Below are positions 12,305-24,730 of a stretch of 64,000 nt of DNA, piece by piece; position 1 is the stretch's first letter; the number at the start of each line of letters is the position of its first letter. A model generated the notes under the pieces. That model was given only the letters and a program-made list of their open reading frames with translations. It ran no database searches and was not told the origin of the DNA. A program made the position numbers and the translations under genes. Source of the stretch: Rosa chinensis (lineage: Eukaryota; Streptophyta; Magnoliopsida; Rosales; Rosaceae); NCBI RefSeq assembly GCF_002994745.2, contig NC_037088.1, positions 47,422,911 to 47,486,910 of the forward strand, given 5' to 3'.

Positions 12305-12490
12305 GTGATTATATGTATATATATATATATGACTAAAATGCTGTAGGCTGTTACGTTGTTTGAGACTTTGAGTGTGTGTCACACAAGATTGGCTGCTTGT
12401 GATTATATGTATATATATGACTAAAATGCTGTAGGCTGTTACGTTGTTTGAGTGGGTGTCACACAAGATTGGCTTCTTGTGATTATATGA
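12305..12490. repeat. Tandem duplication of about 80-94 bp upstream of kiwellin
   Basis: Copies at 12305-12398 and 12399-12478 both contain GTGATTATATGTATATAT, ATGCTGTAGGCTGTTACGTT and TCACACAAGATTGGCT; a third partial copy begins at 12479. It lies about 240-420 bp upstream of the kiwellin start. Confidence 0.85.
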
Positions 12491-12540
12491 CATATATCTC
12501 TCTTTGATTCTTCTTCAATCGGCAAAACTACAAAATAAAT

Positions 12541-12574
12541 GTTGAACTTTTGATTGGCATTATCCGGTACTTTG

Positions 12575-12575
<1 letters not shown>
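12541..12575 (+). promoter_or_regulatory. Conserved upstream block of kiwellin genes
   Basis: GAACTTTTGATTGGCATTAT here matches GAACTTTTGATTGGCATTTT at about 58791-58810 upstream of the kiwellin pseudogene at 58922. Both lie 120-180 bp before the start position, so this is inherited promoter sequence; a regulatory role is an inference. Confidence 0.45.

Positions 12576-12637
<62 letters not shown>
12576..12637. repeat. (TA)n microsatellite, about 31 units
   Basis: An uninterrupted TA run in the proximal promoter of the intact kiwellin, about 90 bp before the ATG. The corresponding place upstream of the 58922 kiwellin has only GATATTTATACTC, a normal TATA-like stretch. Confidence 0.95.
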
Positions 12638-12639
<2 letters not shown>

Positions 12640-12728
12640 GATCAGATTGGTTTCATGCATCAAGCCTCTGACACCAGATTACAAATAGAAAGAGAGACTC
12701 AGTGGCCATAGAGAATTGAATAGCCAAA

Positions 12729-13289
12729 ATGAATAGCTTCCTTTCAAGAGAGTCTATTCTTGTCATTTTGCTTTTAGCGATTTGCTTTGTTAGTGAAGCT
12801 CAAAAATGTCGTCCAAGTGGAATGATAAGAGGAAAGAAGTCTCCTTCTGGACAATGTAACCAGGAGCAAGACCCTGACTGTTGTAGACCGGGTAAAATGT
12901 ACCCGACCTACACATGCTCGCCCGCAGTGTCTGGGAACACCCACGCCTACCTCACTCTCAACAGTTTCGAGGCAGGTGGTGATGGCAGTCTTCCATCAGA
13001 ATGCGATAACAAATACCACAATGACAGCACTCCAATCGTGGCACTCTCCACTGGATGGTACAAGAATGGAGGAAGGTGCCATAACAACATTAAAATTACT
13101 GCTAATGATCGCAGTGTGGTGGCCATGGTGGTAGATGAATGTGACTCTACTAGGGGATGTGATGCAGATCATGACTACCTGCCTCCTTGCGCTAACAACA
13201 TTATTGTTGCCTCCAAGGCTGTTTGGGAAGGCTTGCATGTGTCTAAAGAAAACTGGGGCGGATTAGATGTCACCTGGAATGACGCCTAA
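12729..13289 (+). CDS. Kiwellin (ripening-related, barwin-like secreted protein)
   Basis: A 186-residue intact ORF starting at an ATG preceded by AGCCAAA. Residues 1-24 are a signal peptide (ILVILLLAICFVSEA), so the product should be secreted to the apoplast. The mature part follows the kiwellin pattern: KCRPSGMIRGKKSPSGQC, a CC pair (DPDCCRPGKMYPTYTCSP), AYLTLNSFEAGGDG, YHNDSTPIVALSTGWY, VVAMVVDECDSTRGCDADHD and the C-terminal WGGLDVTWNDA, with ten cysteines for disulfides. Kiwellins have a double-psi beta-barrel fold; a maize member binds and inhibits a secreted fungal chorismate mutase, so a defence role is plausible. It is the only unbroken kiwellin of four here. A convergent F-box fragment lies 200 bp downstream. 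Single exon, no intron seen. Confidence 0.95.
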   Translation: MNSFLSRESILVILLLAICFVSEAQKCRPSGMIRGKKSPSGQCNQEQDPDCCRPGKMYPTYTCSPAVSGNTHAYLTLNSFEAGGDGSLPSECDNKYHNDSTPIVALSTGWYKNGGRCHNNIKITANDRSVVAMVVDECDSTRGCDADHDYLPPCANNIIVASKAVWEGLHVSKENWGGLDVTWNDA

Positions 13290-13495
13290 TTAGTTACACT
13301 AGTAAATGTTTAGCTTGTTCGGTTTTGTATTTTGTGTTTATGTACGTGTCCTGTGGTATAATATGTCACCTTGTAACTTTTTGATAATTTGAATGTGAGT
13401 ATCAATAAGCAATAAGAACTGTTGGTTCCCAAAAAAGACAAGAAGCTGGATATATATTAGGGTAACGTAATACTGACCGTCTTTATACATATATA

Positions 13496-13626
13496 TCCAA
13501 TTCTTCCTCTAGAGCAGGCGCTATCCAATGCAAGGAGTTCCACCAACTCTTTTATGTCTTTCAGATTTGTTGGGGGATCTTCATCTATTTCAGAGTGAAG
13601 CACTCTCTAAAAATCATACTCTCAAG
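13496..13626 (-). pseudogene. F-box/LRR gene fragment
   Basis: The minus-strand stretch matches two separate parts of the F-box gene at 25704-27029. TAGAGCAGGCGCTATCCAA with TTTGTTGGGGGATCTTC corresponds to its C-terminal coding end. AGCACTCTCTAAAAATCATA corresponds to a segment about 450 bp further into that gene. The two parts are joined directly, so an internal deletion has occurred. No open frame remains. It lies 200 bp downstream of the kiwellin in convergent orientation. Confidence 0.75.
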
Positions 13627-16182
13627 CTTAAAAAAGATTGTGGTCACCAAATTTGCTAATTGCATATCAGGAGATTGAGCAAAAAATAAAAGAAAATAAA
13701 AAATAAAACACATAATTCTAGTTAATTAGCAAGAAAAACATAGCAAAAAAAATCCCAAACCCTAAATTATATTCTTTACCCACTAAATTCCAATTTACTC
13801 TTAAATTAAAAAATATATATATTCTCATCGACTTTTACCATTGCGGAGGATGAAGCAAAAGAGAATAGGAAATACCAGAGAAAATGAAAAATTAATGAAT
13901 GAAGATGAGCAGAACCAATAACGAACTAGTATGCTGTATTCTTTTTCAATGAAAGTTATCAGATACAAAAAACAACTCCACCAATCAAAGTTTCTTAAAG
14001 CAAAAACATATATAAGAATGTCTTATATATTATTGCACCATATTAATGGAGATGGACTACTAATGGTGGAGACTTACAACCCGCCAAACACTTTGCATCT
14101 CCTCCGTAACCAAACTTCTCCTCTCAAAATTGTTAGTAGCTGCAGCAAGATACAATACAAACCTTGTCCACTCAGCATGCCAGAAATTACAAAGATTAAT
14201 AGAACTAGCAGCGTGATTTGACACCATTGCTCAAAAATCTCGACTTGAAGTATATGGTAAATTTAACCCTTGACTGCTGCTTCATTTGGAGCATAACCAT
14301 TCCAGCAGAGAAACAACACTCTGGGGTCCAAAATCCACCACCACTTTGCACAATGACTCATGGCATTGGACAGGAATGGATTACGACCTCATGGAGCCAG
14401 GGTGTAATGGGTAGGACAAGGGAGTCGGGTATGGATTGTGATTTCTGCACAAGTGACTAGTACTGGAGAATGGTTGTGTCAAGCAAACTCAAGTCATGGA
14501 GGTATAGCAAAGATCATCTTTTAAACCAAGCAGAACCTAAATTGCAGAGGTATGGCAGTACAAACATCTGTGCTTAGTGAGAAAGACTGAGGGAGAAACG
14601 GTGGTCCATATAGTTCAAATCTTCTTTTAACAGTGAAAATTCTCAACTGCATGTTTCGCGTTGCTAGTCATATGCAACAGAGAGCCAGAGACTAGTGGTG
14701 CTGATTTTCATTTTTGCTGGCTGGAGCAAATCTAGTATATATACTCAACCTATAGGGAATTACAAGAAAATATCAGAGACAAAAAATGAAAATACTGATC
14801 TTCTAACAGCACTCAAACTGATGTGAACACTAGCACATATATGTGTGTGTGCTCATATAAACTAAAACACATATAGGTAATGCACAAAGCTACAAATATA
14901 CATCTACGAACATGGATATATACTTGGCACAAATTAATTGTCTCGGCTGTTTTCAATAACCAATGGATAGAATCCAACAGTATAGTTTTAAAGAATTTGC
15001 TGTCATGATTAAAGCGCAAGAGTAACATACCAATAGATTGTACATTTTATGACCAAATATTTTCTCTAATCAGAATGGTGTCATCCCCTAGGTTTTAACC
15101 CTTAAGTTTAAAATCTACACAAAAATTGCTACAAGCCAAGCTGATTTTGCTTTACTGCTTTGCAAATAGCTAGAGATGCTACCAGCTAAATGAGGAATAG
15201 TTAATCAGTCAACACTCAACACTAAACATACATTGCCACCACAGAAGACAAGACACCAAAATCCAAAGAAGCAAACAGAAACTACTGGTAATTACTCAAA
15301 CCAAACAGCAACATTAGCAGACATTGAAACCCAGGTGGTCAATGCTTAGAGGACATTCTAGCCTGGATCTGCATACCACCACCGGGTGCAGATCCACATA
15401 TTTATCAAAGAAGAAAACATAAAACGCCGGTGTTTCAAAATCTACATTTTTTAACTAACTACGCTGCACCCACTCATCAGCCAATGGCCTCTTTAATTTC
15501 CTTCCAAAACCATAACTATCTTCCCGATTTACTTCCTAGCAACTTCACTTCCCAAGCACTTTCCTTTCTCCTTCTCTCGGATAACATGAAACACCCGCAG
15601 GTCTTCCTCTACCATCTCCTAGCATAGCCTGATCTAATCCTTCTTGACACAGGCTTAGCATAAATGGCTGGAGAATCTCCATTGGCTCTCTATTTGTTCA
15701 CATGTGAACTAACCCCATCAAATTCTTATCATATTCGCTTACACGTTCATCATCATTCACTTTGATACAATCAAACCCAGTAAAATTGAGTCAACTCACC
15801 TGATGCCAACGTTGACCCGTTCCCAAGAACTCTAGTGCAAACCTTGGTACGCCTCCTCCAAGCTCGACATTGCAGCTCCCCTCCATATTCCTAAATCTTC
15901 AAACCCTGACATCGGAGAGTGATGAATAGAACTGTTGGGCAGCACACGACAGCGTTTTGTTGGGTGTAGGGCTATAATGGTCATTTCAAACTTTAACCAA
16001 ATTTTTCTCAGCACACGTGTCGCAATGACAGATGACGCCAGGTGCAGAACTAACTTACATAACAGAAATGCGTCCGAGTCTTCACTCTGTTTTTCCTTCT
16101 CTGTTTCAAACCAGAGTCATGACCAGTATCAGAAGCTTGAGATCCACCGAGAAGATAAAGTTTTAGTTTTCTGTTCAAGAAA
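13627..16182. other. Intergenic region upstream of the RRM-like gene
   Basis: No gene I can support. There is a short perfect hairpin (GGATCTGCA at 15365-15373 paired with TGCAGATCC at 15387-15395). A minus-strand ATG and a CAG|GTGAGT donor near 15800-15870 could be a divergent leader exon but show no coding continuity. Bases 16030-16182 are the likely 5' leader of the RRM-like gene. Confidence 0.5.
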
Positions 16183-17584
16183 ATGGGTTAGTGAATTATG
16201 CTTCTTTCCTTGTCCTTCTTCATGAGGAGTCGTTTCCTTGAGCTTATGGGTTTTTGTTTTTAAAGGTGGAGGCAAGCATCGTATGCGTAATGTTCCTCTT
16301 GCTGAACGATTCAATTCCAGAAACTTGGATGATGGTGTGCCAAGAAATCATAGATTTAGTTTCGGTGAGTTTTTAATCAATTTCAGTTTGAATTATCACT
16401 TCAATTCTCGTTAAACACAGAAAACAGAGCATGTTCTTTGTCTTCTTTTCAGTACCAAGAAACCAAACTTCTGCACCAAGAATCAACCCAGTTGGAAATG
16501 AGAACCAAGATTTAAATACTAATTATCATAACATGAATAATGGTAATTTTCGGTTCACTTATTTCTGTTTTTGTATTTCAATCAATGATTCTTGAACTTA
16601 TAGAAATGATTCTCCTTTTTGGCTTTCAGTACCAAGAAACAGAGGATTCAATTTGGGAAGAAACTTGGACGATATGTACATGAACGGACCGCCCCAGAAC
16701 ATGATTTTTGGTTAGAATTCGTTTATCTGATCCTTTAGTTCATATTTCAGTTCGTCTCTTTCAAATTTAGCTCATATAGTAATTTGGCATTTCAGAACCA
16801 AGAAACGTATGGGAAAATGATCCAAGAAACATACCCATTCAGAATCTGAATGCTGGTGAGTTTTGATTCCTTTTACTTTGTTATAAGTCTTGCTTCCTAT
16901 ATTCTTAATCAATTTGAAGAAAACCCAAATGGTCATAATGTAAAGTCTTTTGCTTGGTGTGCCTTCAGGAAACAGAGTAAGGGCTCAAAGAGTAAGAGAC
17001 TACACAAGGTTTGATGGTAATATTTTTTTGTCTCTCTTTGCTCTTGATTTTCATAAATAGAATCTACATCTTTACAAAACAAACAACATAAATGTATATA
17101 AACTTCCTATCTTTACATAACTATAGCATACTGATACTGGCACACAAAATACACATTGAACCACTACAGGTATAGTCACTAAGAATTTTTGGTTTTGAAT
17201 GTTTGATTTTGTTTCAGAAAAATATAGCCTGTACGCCACATTTTCAAGTTGCCACCCGGAAGTGACAAACACTGATGTTAGAAACTTTTTCCGGTGGTGA
17301 GTTCAATCGGTTTTCTCAATTTCAATTTACATTTGATTCAAATTTGTTAAAAGTTCGATCATGGTTGAATTAACTTTTTTGTACTTGACTGCAGGACGTT
17401 TCCCAACTGTATAGTGCATCGGATCAAAATGGACCGTGATCGTCCCCCTCTGCACGCTTGGATTGAGTTCTATAATCCGGGAGCTGTCAATGAAATTCTG
17501 GGATACAGAGTTTATTCTAAGAGCTTTCGCATACTGGGAGGAAAATACATCTGGCTTAAAAGGTTTAACACAGCCTCCATGTGA
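16183..17584 (+). CDS. RRM-like nucleotide-binding domain protein, eight exons
   Basis: Predicted exons: 16183-16186, 16266-16364, 16453-16542, 16630-16710, 16796-16855, 16969-17016, 17218-17296 and 17395-17584, all with GT/AG borders. The lengths sum to 651 nt, giving 216 residues and TGA at 17582-17584. The first exon supplies only ATGG before a GTTAGT donor; this start is inferred from frame and splice fit. The N-terminal half is Arg/Asn-rich with recurring VPRN or EPRN at exon starts. The C-terminal half (EKYSLYATFSSCHPEV, VRNFFRWTFPNCIVHRIK, LHAWIEFYNP, FRILGGKYIWLKRF) resembles plant RRM-like alpha/beta-plait proteins with YSLFxTFSxGxP and INGKHxWxRK motifs. Likely nucleic-acid binding; cellular role unknown. 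The middle exons are all phase 1-1 and may arise from exon duplication. A poly-T tract lies downstream. Confidence 0.75.
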
Positions 17585-18480
17585 GAAGCTAGAGCTTGAA
17601 GGCTCTTGTATATGCTGTGATGTGATTGCCCGTAAATTTTAAACTTGGTGTTGGTGGTGATGTTTTCCTTTTTAAATTTCGCGACACAATTTAATTGGAT
17701 TATCAACTTTTCTTATTAAAGTTAGAACTTCTGGATGCTATCGTATACTGCTTGTTCTTCAGTTGATTATGAGCTCAAAAAGAACTGGTACACTTGATAT
17801 GTGCCAAGTCTGTAATCTGTAAATGTGTTCGTCTCGAGCTCCCTTTTTTTTTTCTTTTTTCTTTTTTCCTGGGTTTTAATAATAACCTGTGTTTAGCTCG
17901 TTTGTGGCTCATGAAAAAAAGGAGGTTAGACACTTGCAGTAGTCTTGTCTATGTTTTTTTTTTTTTTTTTTTTTTTTTTTGTAAATGAAGGCTATGAGAT
18001 GACGGTTCCGGAATTTCAATTTTCCCGAGCACCATAAAACTTTTGATGAGAAGGACCGAGTTGCTCAACTCACATAGATTTTCATTACTCAATAATGCTA
18101 GAGCGTGACTGCATGGAGGTCAAACATATATCCAATTGTTTATTATAGATACTATATATGGTACGGTTCTCATTTTTACATTGACAAAAGAGTCTCACTC
18201 AAGCTCTTTTAACATACGAGCTGTATATTAAGAAGTAATTCGACCTGAGCAGAGCCTAGAAACGCCGTAGATGAGAGCTATGATAACTTCATTCGAGCTT
18301 GAAACAAATTAATACTTATCTCACGATTAAATACGAGTTGCTCACTCTATTTGCAAGCCGGCATATATAGCTAATTAAACTCACTCACTCAATGGCAAGC
18401 TTGCTTATTTAATTTAAAATCCGGTTCCGAATGAGCTTAAAAAAGCCACACTCAGTAACTCGAGCTGTATTATCAAGTAT
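17585..18480. other. 3' flank and repetitive spacer
   Basis: No gene seen. Bases 17949-17982 are a long T run. Bases 18230-18480 contain repeated CGAGCT/AGCTTG motifs typical of dispersed repeats. They abut the truncated kiwellin and may mark the breakpoint that removed its 5' half. Confidence 0.4.
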
Positions 18481-18850
18481 GTGGTGATGGTTGAAGTCCA
18501 TCAGAATGGGCACAACAAATACCACAACGACAACACTATGATCGTAGCATCGTCTACACTCGATCTACAGGATGGTACAACCATGGACTCATGGAGGAAG
18601 GTGCCGCAACATTACTATTCATGGCGGCCAACGGTCACAGTGTGGTGGCCGTGCACGGTGGTACGTGGTTAAGTGTGACTCTACTAATTAAGGAATGTGA
18701 TCGATGATCATGACTATATATAACAACATTATCATTCTGTTCGGATGCATGCATGTGTATATATATAGAGAGGAAACTGGGCTTGTTTGTCGTGGATTTG
18801 TTTATATTGTGTCCTGTGTTCTATGATGTGTTACTTTGAAGTACTATATG
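18481..18850 (+). pseudogene. Kiwellin pseudogene, 5'-truncated and degenerate
   Basis: The sequence joins the kiwellin pattern in the middle (GGTGATGGTTGAAGTCCATC, equivalent to GGDG..PSEC) and continues through a YHNDNT-like segment, a scrambled GRC region and AAGTGTGACTCTACTAATTA (CDST-like). Homology runs into the 3' flank (GTGTCCTGTGTTCTATGATG compared with GTGTCCTGTGGTATAATATG after the intact gene). There is no start, no signal peptide, and there are multiple frame changes. An LTR element is inserted 50 bp downstream; the intact F-box gene lies just beyond it. Confidence 0.85.
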
Positions 18851-18902
18851 TAATCACTGACTGTAAGGAGGGGAAAAAGAAAAAAAAAAAAAAACGCAAT
18901 CA

Positions 18903-19066
18903 TGTTATAAAGTAGGGAGAAGATAGAGAGAGAATAGTAGGGAGGAAATAGAAGTGTCCTTATTCAGTCTCATTAGCCTCCTTTATATAGAGGTAGGGTT
19001 TGCATCAAAGTACATAACTAATGAGTATTTACGTGGACAGCCATATAAATAATAATATTTACAACA
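18903..19066 (-). repeat. LTR (3' LTR by orientation)
   Basis: 164-bp copy, TG...CA ends, next to the GGGGGAG polypurine tract when read on the minus strand. Confidence 0.9.
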
Positions 19067-20089
19067 CTCCCCCTTGGATGTTCACTAATGAATGATGATA
19101 TTGGACGCGCTTATTGTTGCCTCGTTAAAAACCTTGCCAGGTAACAAAAACCCAGTGGGACAAAAATAACCCTGATCGAAGGACAAAAAGAGCACAACGC
19201 GCATATGTCCTAGCTAGCATGCTTCTGGATGCTCCCCCTGATGAGAATCTTCCCCTGATTGTTGCAAGCCTTAATTATGTATGCGATAAGCTACATGTAC
19301 CATGTATAGTGGTTTGATGTGTCTATCACTGAAGTGAGACCATGTGTGCTTTGCATATAGGGGCTCATCACAAATTTTCATACCTGCAAAGTTTAAGCAA
19401 TACCAACAAAGCTAGACGATTTTCAATAAGTCTTACCTCATATAATAAGGTTAGAAACAATCTCATATGCTCAAATTCATTCACTGAGTAATAGCTAAAC
19501 AATATAAAGAAATTGACACATTTAACTTTGTATAGCTTAAAACATTGAAAATCATTATGGCATGCCTAGCCATACACATCAATATCTTTGTGTATTGATA
19601 TGTCTCATATAAGCTCTTCAAGAGCTCTAAATAATTCATAACTTTGCAAAAGTTAGAATATGTTGCAACATTATAATCATAATTCGAATTTGATAGTAGT
19701 CTCGTCATAGTACTCATTAAGGCAATTTAGATCTCGTTGACTAGAACGAAATGAGTACATATGAGCTAGCTTTAGACTCTTTGATTCCATGAGTGAGCTT
19801 CAGGCTCTTTCAACCTTTCATGGACTTGCATTTGAATCATTCATGTATTTGAATCCCTTGAGGATTTGATAAGAAATACACTTATTATGACACTTTGCTT
19901 TTGAGATTTTGCTTTTAGCAATGTGTCTTCACAATATACGATGACAAAGTGTCATAAATCTCTCGTCAATATAACAGCTATATGTAACACTGTACTTATA
20001 GAAAATTGTCATTCATATAAGGGAAGATATTCATAATCTCATGTCTCTATAAATAGACATTGTGTCATAGTGATTGACTTGGTTCATAA

Positions 20090-21960
20090 ACTCTTCGCAA
20101 GCGTACGAATCGTTGTCAAATAAGGGAAATATTGAAACCTTGATTATCGTACCTCGGGGATTAGGTGTTGGACCTAACCGAGGTAATTGGCGCTAGAGTG
20201 ACTCAAAAGCATACAATGAAAAAGTAAAAATAAAAATAAAATAAAGTAAAATAAAATATTCACAAGGCACCAAGCCTCGGTAATGCTCGGCTTAGCTCAC
20301 ACTAAGCCTAACTTGTAGTCCAAATGAGTTATGCACAATGGAATGTAGAATTTTGTTTGGGATTTTTGAATTGGGAATTAACTAAATTAAATGCAAACTA
20401 AAATAAAAGCAAACAACTAATTATCAAGCAAGAAATTAAATTTTGATTTTCAAATTAATGGGAACATGAGAGTGTCGGGTGATTCACACTAACTATCTTG
20501 CAAATATCGATACCAATTTCACAAATGCATGCATTTCCTATATGTGTCGAGTCCCGTATCTAGTACCGGTTAAGGCTACTAAACCAATTATCCTTTCGGT
20601 GTATTGACTATGCCGGTTAGGGCCACAATCAACTCTCTAACTTAGGCATTACGCCGGTTAAGGCCGCAATATCTAAAATTAGAGGCCTAGACTGCAAGAT
20701 AATAGAGACCCAAGCAAGCTTAGCTACAATTAAGCTAGCTAATGGTTACCACACTTAAATCCTAGATGCAACAAGACCAATAAGTTGTCAATTTATCAAT
20801 CCATTCATCACAATTGCCCACAACATAATTTCAAAGGGTGACAAAGCCTAGAAACATGCTTCTAAGGACCAATAAATTCGGATTTAAAGCATACACAATG
20901 AAAATTGCATTTATCAAAATTAAAGCATCAATATTTATACAAGATGAGTTAGGGCTTCACAACCCTAACCCCCAACAAAATTTCTACTCACTACCCATAA
21001 ATATATACATCATCAATTCCATCAATTTCATACAAACAAAAGAGGAAAAGGTATAGAAGAGGGAAAAACAACCAAGACAAGTTACAAATGCTAAAAAGCA
21101 AACATAACAAGTCTTGGAATTATAATCTCTCCCTTTTACCCAAGTGGTGATTAAACTCTTTATGCTTGAAGTGTTTTTCCTTTTGAAGCTCCTTCAAATT
21201 GATGAGGATTAGAATAGATGGGTGTGAGTGAAAAGAAAATAAATTAGATGGGGAGATGTGTTGGTGGTGTGCGACAGCAAGGGAGAAAAATAATATGGGG
21301 GAGAGTGAGATGGAATTATGGTGGTGTGCGTTGAGAGGAAGGGGATCTAGGATTCTGGGTGTGCGGCTGGTTTTGAGAGAAAAGGTGCGGCATGAGGGAG
21401 AAGAAATAAAAAATGGGGAGAGTCCATTCTGGTGTGCGGCATGAAGGAGAAGAAAAATAAAGATAAGCTGAGCTGAGGTGTCAGCTTATGAGAGGAAGAG
21501 AGGGAAGAGAAGAGAAAAGAAAATAAAAGAAAAGGGAAATGAAAAAGGAAGGTATGGCTGCACGTGGGGGTGGGGGGAAGGTTAGTATTCTGATGCTGAC
21601 GTCGCAAAGTCTCTCTCTCTCTCTCTTTTCTTTTTCTTTTCTCTTTTTCTTGTTTTTTTCTTTTCTTCTTCCTTCGTTTTGCTTTCTTCTTCTCTTCTCA
21701 ATGCACTTCCGCAAATGTTATCGGAGATAATTGGATTCCACTCCCTTGATGGCGTTGACCATGTTGACCCGCATTGACTATTTCATCCTTTTCTCAGAAA
21801 CTCTAATTTGCTCCAATTTTGAATTAATTTCTCTTGGTTTCCGCAATTCCACTTATTTCCTACACAATAAATAAAATTAGATTAATTACATTATAATTAG
21901 CTCAAGGATTAGCTTATTTCTAGTGTTTTAGATACAATTACATGCATAAAAATGCGTGTA
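20090..21960. other. Unclassified repeat probably nested in the LTR element
   Basis: A non-coding stretch starting near CGCAAGCGTACGAATCGTTG and ending near AAAAATGCGTGTAATCA interrupts the copia-like interior. Its TCGTTGTCAAATAAGGG and CGGGGATTAGG motifs resemble AAATAGGGATCGTTC and CGGGGATTGAGG near 30075, so the two are probably one repeat class. Bases 21600-21700 are pyrimidine-rich. I cannot assign a superfamily. Confidence 0.4.
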
Positions 21961-24692
21961 ATCAGTGATTTATCTTCACTTTTGATAAATACCCTTTTGT
22001 AACTTGTAGGGTTCAAAGGTCTAAGTATTTCATCACGTTTCAAATATTCAATTTCATTGGAATTGCCTCTTTCCAATTTGGCCAATAATATACTCTGTCG
22101 ACATTCATAATGAAACGTGGTATAGCATCAGTACAGCCCTTAATGATTTTGGTAGCTACCATATGTAAATTATCATCGATGATCATTAATCATAGATCCC
22201 ACACATTCTTATATTCATGCATTAGCTGTAATAAGCTTATTGATATTGGGTACCCATGCCACTTCTGGGGCATATATTGTCACTTCTAGGACAATCATCT
22301 CTTATAGATGGATTATGTCGAGAATGTGGATCTTTTTACTTATAATCTCATGTAGAGCGATATAGGGCTTGTATAAACTTCCCTCTTTTGGAAGCTTATA
22401 ACTTTAGACCTGGTGGATACATTCCACACAAATTCACGCCGTTATTTAAATGACAGTAGTCTTTCCTCCCCTAACGGCGGGAAGACTGTCTTATTTTGAC
22501 CATGCTCAAAAGATGCATTCAAAAATCTATCACTTTCTTTGGAGTGAAGGTGTTCATTGGCTGGTGGCGAAAACCAAGTTTTAGGTCAAAAATGTTTTGT
22601 CCATTAGCATCAACCATATTGATTTATTATTGTATCACTAAGACATCATTTCCGAATGGCGTACTTACACCCTCTGTATGTGTAGCCATATTAGGAGCTG
22701 TGATATTGTTTAATGACATTCTCGTCAGGAGAACCATGTCAATTGGATACATTTGCATCCTACAAATCAAATGGAGTCTACATTGTTTGTATTAATATGG
22801 TTGGTCTCAAGGACTTTAACCCAAGCAGATGTCTTTGCATTTAGCATATAATTTTGTCACTTTCTTTTATCAATTCACTAGTTTTGATATTTCTCAAAGT
22901 CAAAATGAGACGGTGGATAAATATCTCACACCAATTCATATCGTTCTTCAGGAACAATATTTCTCCCCCTCATTGCGGGAGGATTGTCTCATTAAAGTGA
23001 CAACTCGCAAATATGTAAATAAACAATTTGCTTGTGAGTAAGATTAGCAATCATCAAACTTGTAAGTGATTCCATGCAACATGGTAGACAAAAGATGAAG
23101 TAACCGGTCATGCCAAAATAGTGTATTTGGTTCAAGGAACTTCAGGTTCATGACATTATATGCCTTAATTTACTGCAGAAAATTCGATACAGTATATATC
23201 CGATGGCATAAAGTCTTCTCCAACCATATAATAAGCAAATAATGCAACAATATTTCAAATTCGGTAACATGATAGTAGCTCATTTGGAGCCATAGATCAA
23301 GATCTACAACTCTTGATATGGTTGTTACCTTAGCTTCAGTAAACATTAATTGTGAAATACTGATAATTGGAATGGACCAACTTCATTTTGAACTACTGGC
23401 CAAAATGATATACTCGAAATTTCGAGTTGAAGACTACAATCCATAAAACTTTATCATGTGGAGAACCTCACACATATAAATGTGTAGTCATAAAGAGGAG
23501 GGACTTTAGGTCCTCATATAATTGGAGATCCAAGAAACTTGAGGTTTCAATTTTTCAATTTATAAAAACCTCTTAAGGAACATCAGGTTCCTAGATAATC
23601 AGATTAAGAAACATTTAGTTTCAGTGGAAAATCAAGTGCCATTTTGAAAATGGCTTGATAAACATCCACCATATAGTGTACCATAGGCGACACAAGCCTA
23701 ATTTACAATTTCCTCACATGTGTGGATGTTAGGGCAGTATTTACATTGACTCATGGTTTCTCTATTCCCATGATCCACTTCTGGTGGCATTTCATGGAAT
23801 AGCCATGTCAATCGACTTTCTTATCAATGAGATCCAGAGGGAGAGCTTATACATCCTGGTAATATTGGAGACGCAGGATGCAAAGAGACAATAATATGTG
23901 CTCTTCTGGAGTCATCAATCAGATATGTAAGATCTGAGATGATTGTTATATTAGTCTCATAAGCATAAGCCTTAATAATGTTTTCTGGACACCATGAATA
24001 AAATTGCATTGCTTGAAAGTCACTCAAAACATAAGTTTGAAGATGACACAAAATAAATTTGTAAGAATTGAACGGTGGATCTCATAGGATATACACGAAG
24101 CTTCTGGTCCGTGTTCTACAATTAAAATATGACGTTCAATTATTGTATTATTGTTTGATGTAGATTAACATCAAATGCATTTTGAACTTATGGCCAAAAT
24201 GATATATTTGAAATGTCAAGTTTAAGTTTCATGACCAAAACTTATAAGTGAGAAACTTCAGGTGCTCATCTAGTCAGTATGATCATTGAGGAACTTCAAG
24301 TCCACATGTAATTAAGGATCAAAGAACTACAGGTTCTGATCTCTTTTAATTACAAAAATTCACGATCACAAATTTGGGGTATACTCATACTCATTCGTCA
24401 TAAACCAACGGTTAAATATCTGCTTACTTTTAAATTGGTGTCAAAATAATCCCCTCAAATCTTCAGGTTTGAGGTTGACCCAGATTAAAACTTTATGATA
24501 AATTGTCTATATATTCACTCGAGACTTATGGCTCGAGTCTGCACAATTAGAACTTCAAGGTCTAAGGTGGAATGCTTTAAGCAGGCATAAAAGAAGAATG
24601 TATCAATCGACATATGAAAATTTACTCGAAACTTCTAGTTCGAGTTGACATAAAGTCAAATAAACTATGAATGAATTATATGTGTAGATATA

Positions 24693-24730
<38 letters not shown>

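Noticed and set aside
12439..12663. Minus-strand frame containing a long Ile-Tyr run
   Set aside because: Translation of the TA microsatellite, not a gene.
14218..14460. 80-codon plus-strand open frame
   Set aside because: No recognisable motif, no splice or promoter context.
15365..15395. Perfect 9-bp hairpin as a possible regulatory or terminator structure
   Set aside because: Short hairpins occur by chance and there is no gene context to give it a role.
21347..21730. Overlapping open frames on both strands rich in Ser/Phe/Leu or Lys/Arg/Glu
   Set aside because: Pyrimidine-rich low-complexity sequence inside a repeat nested in an LTR element.
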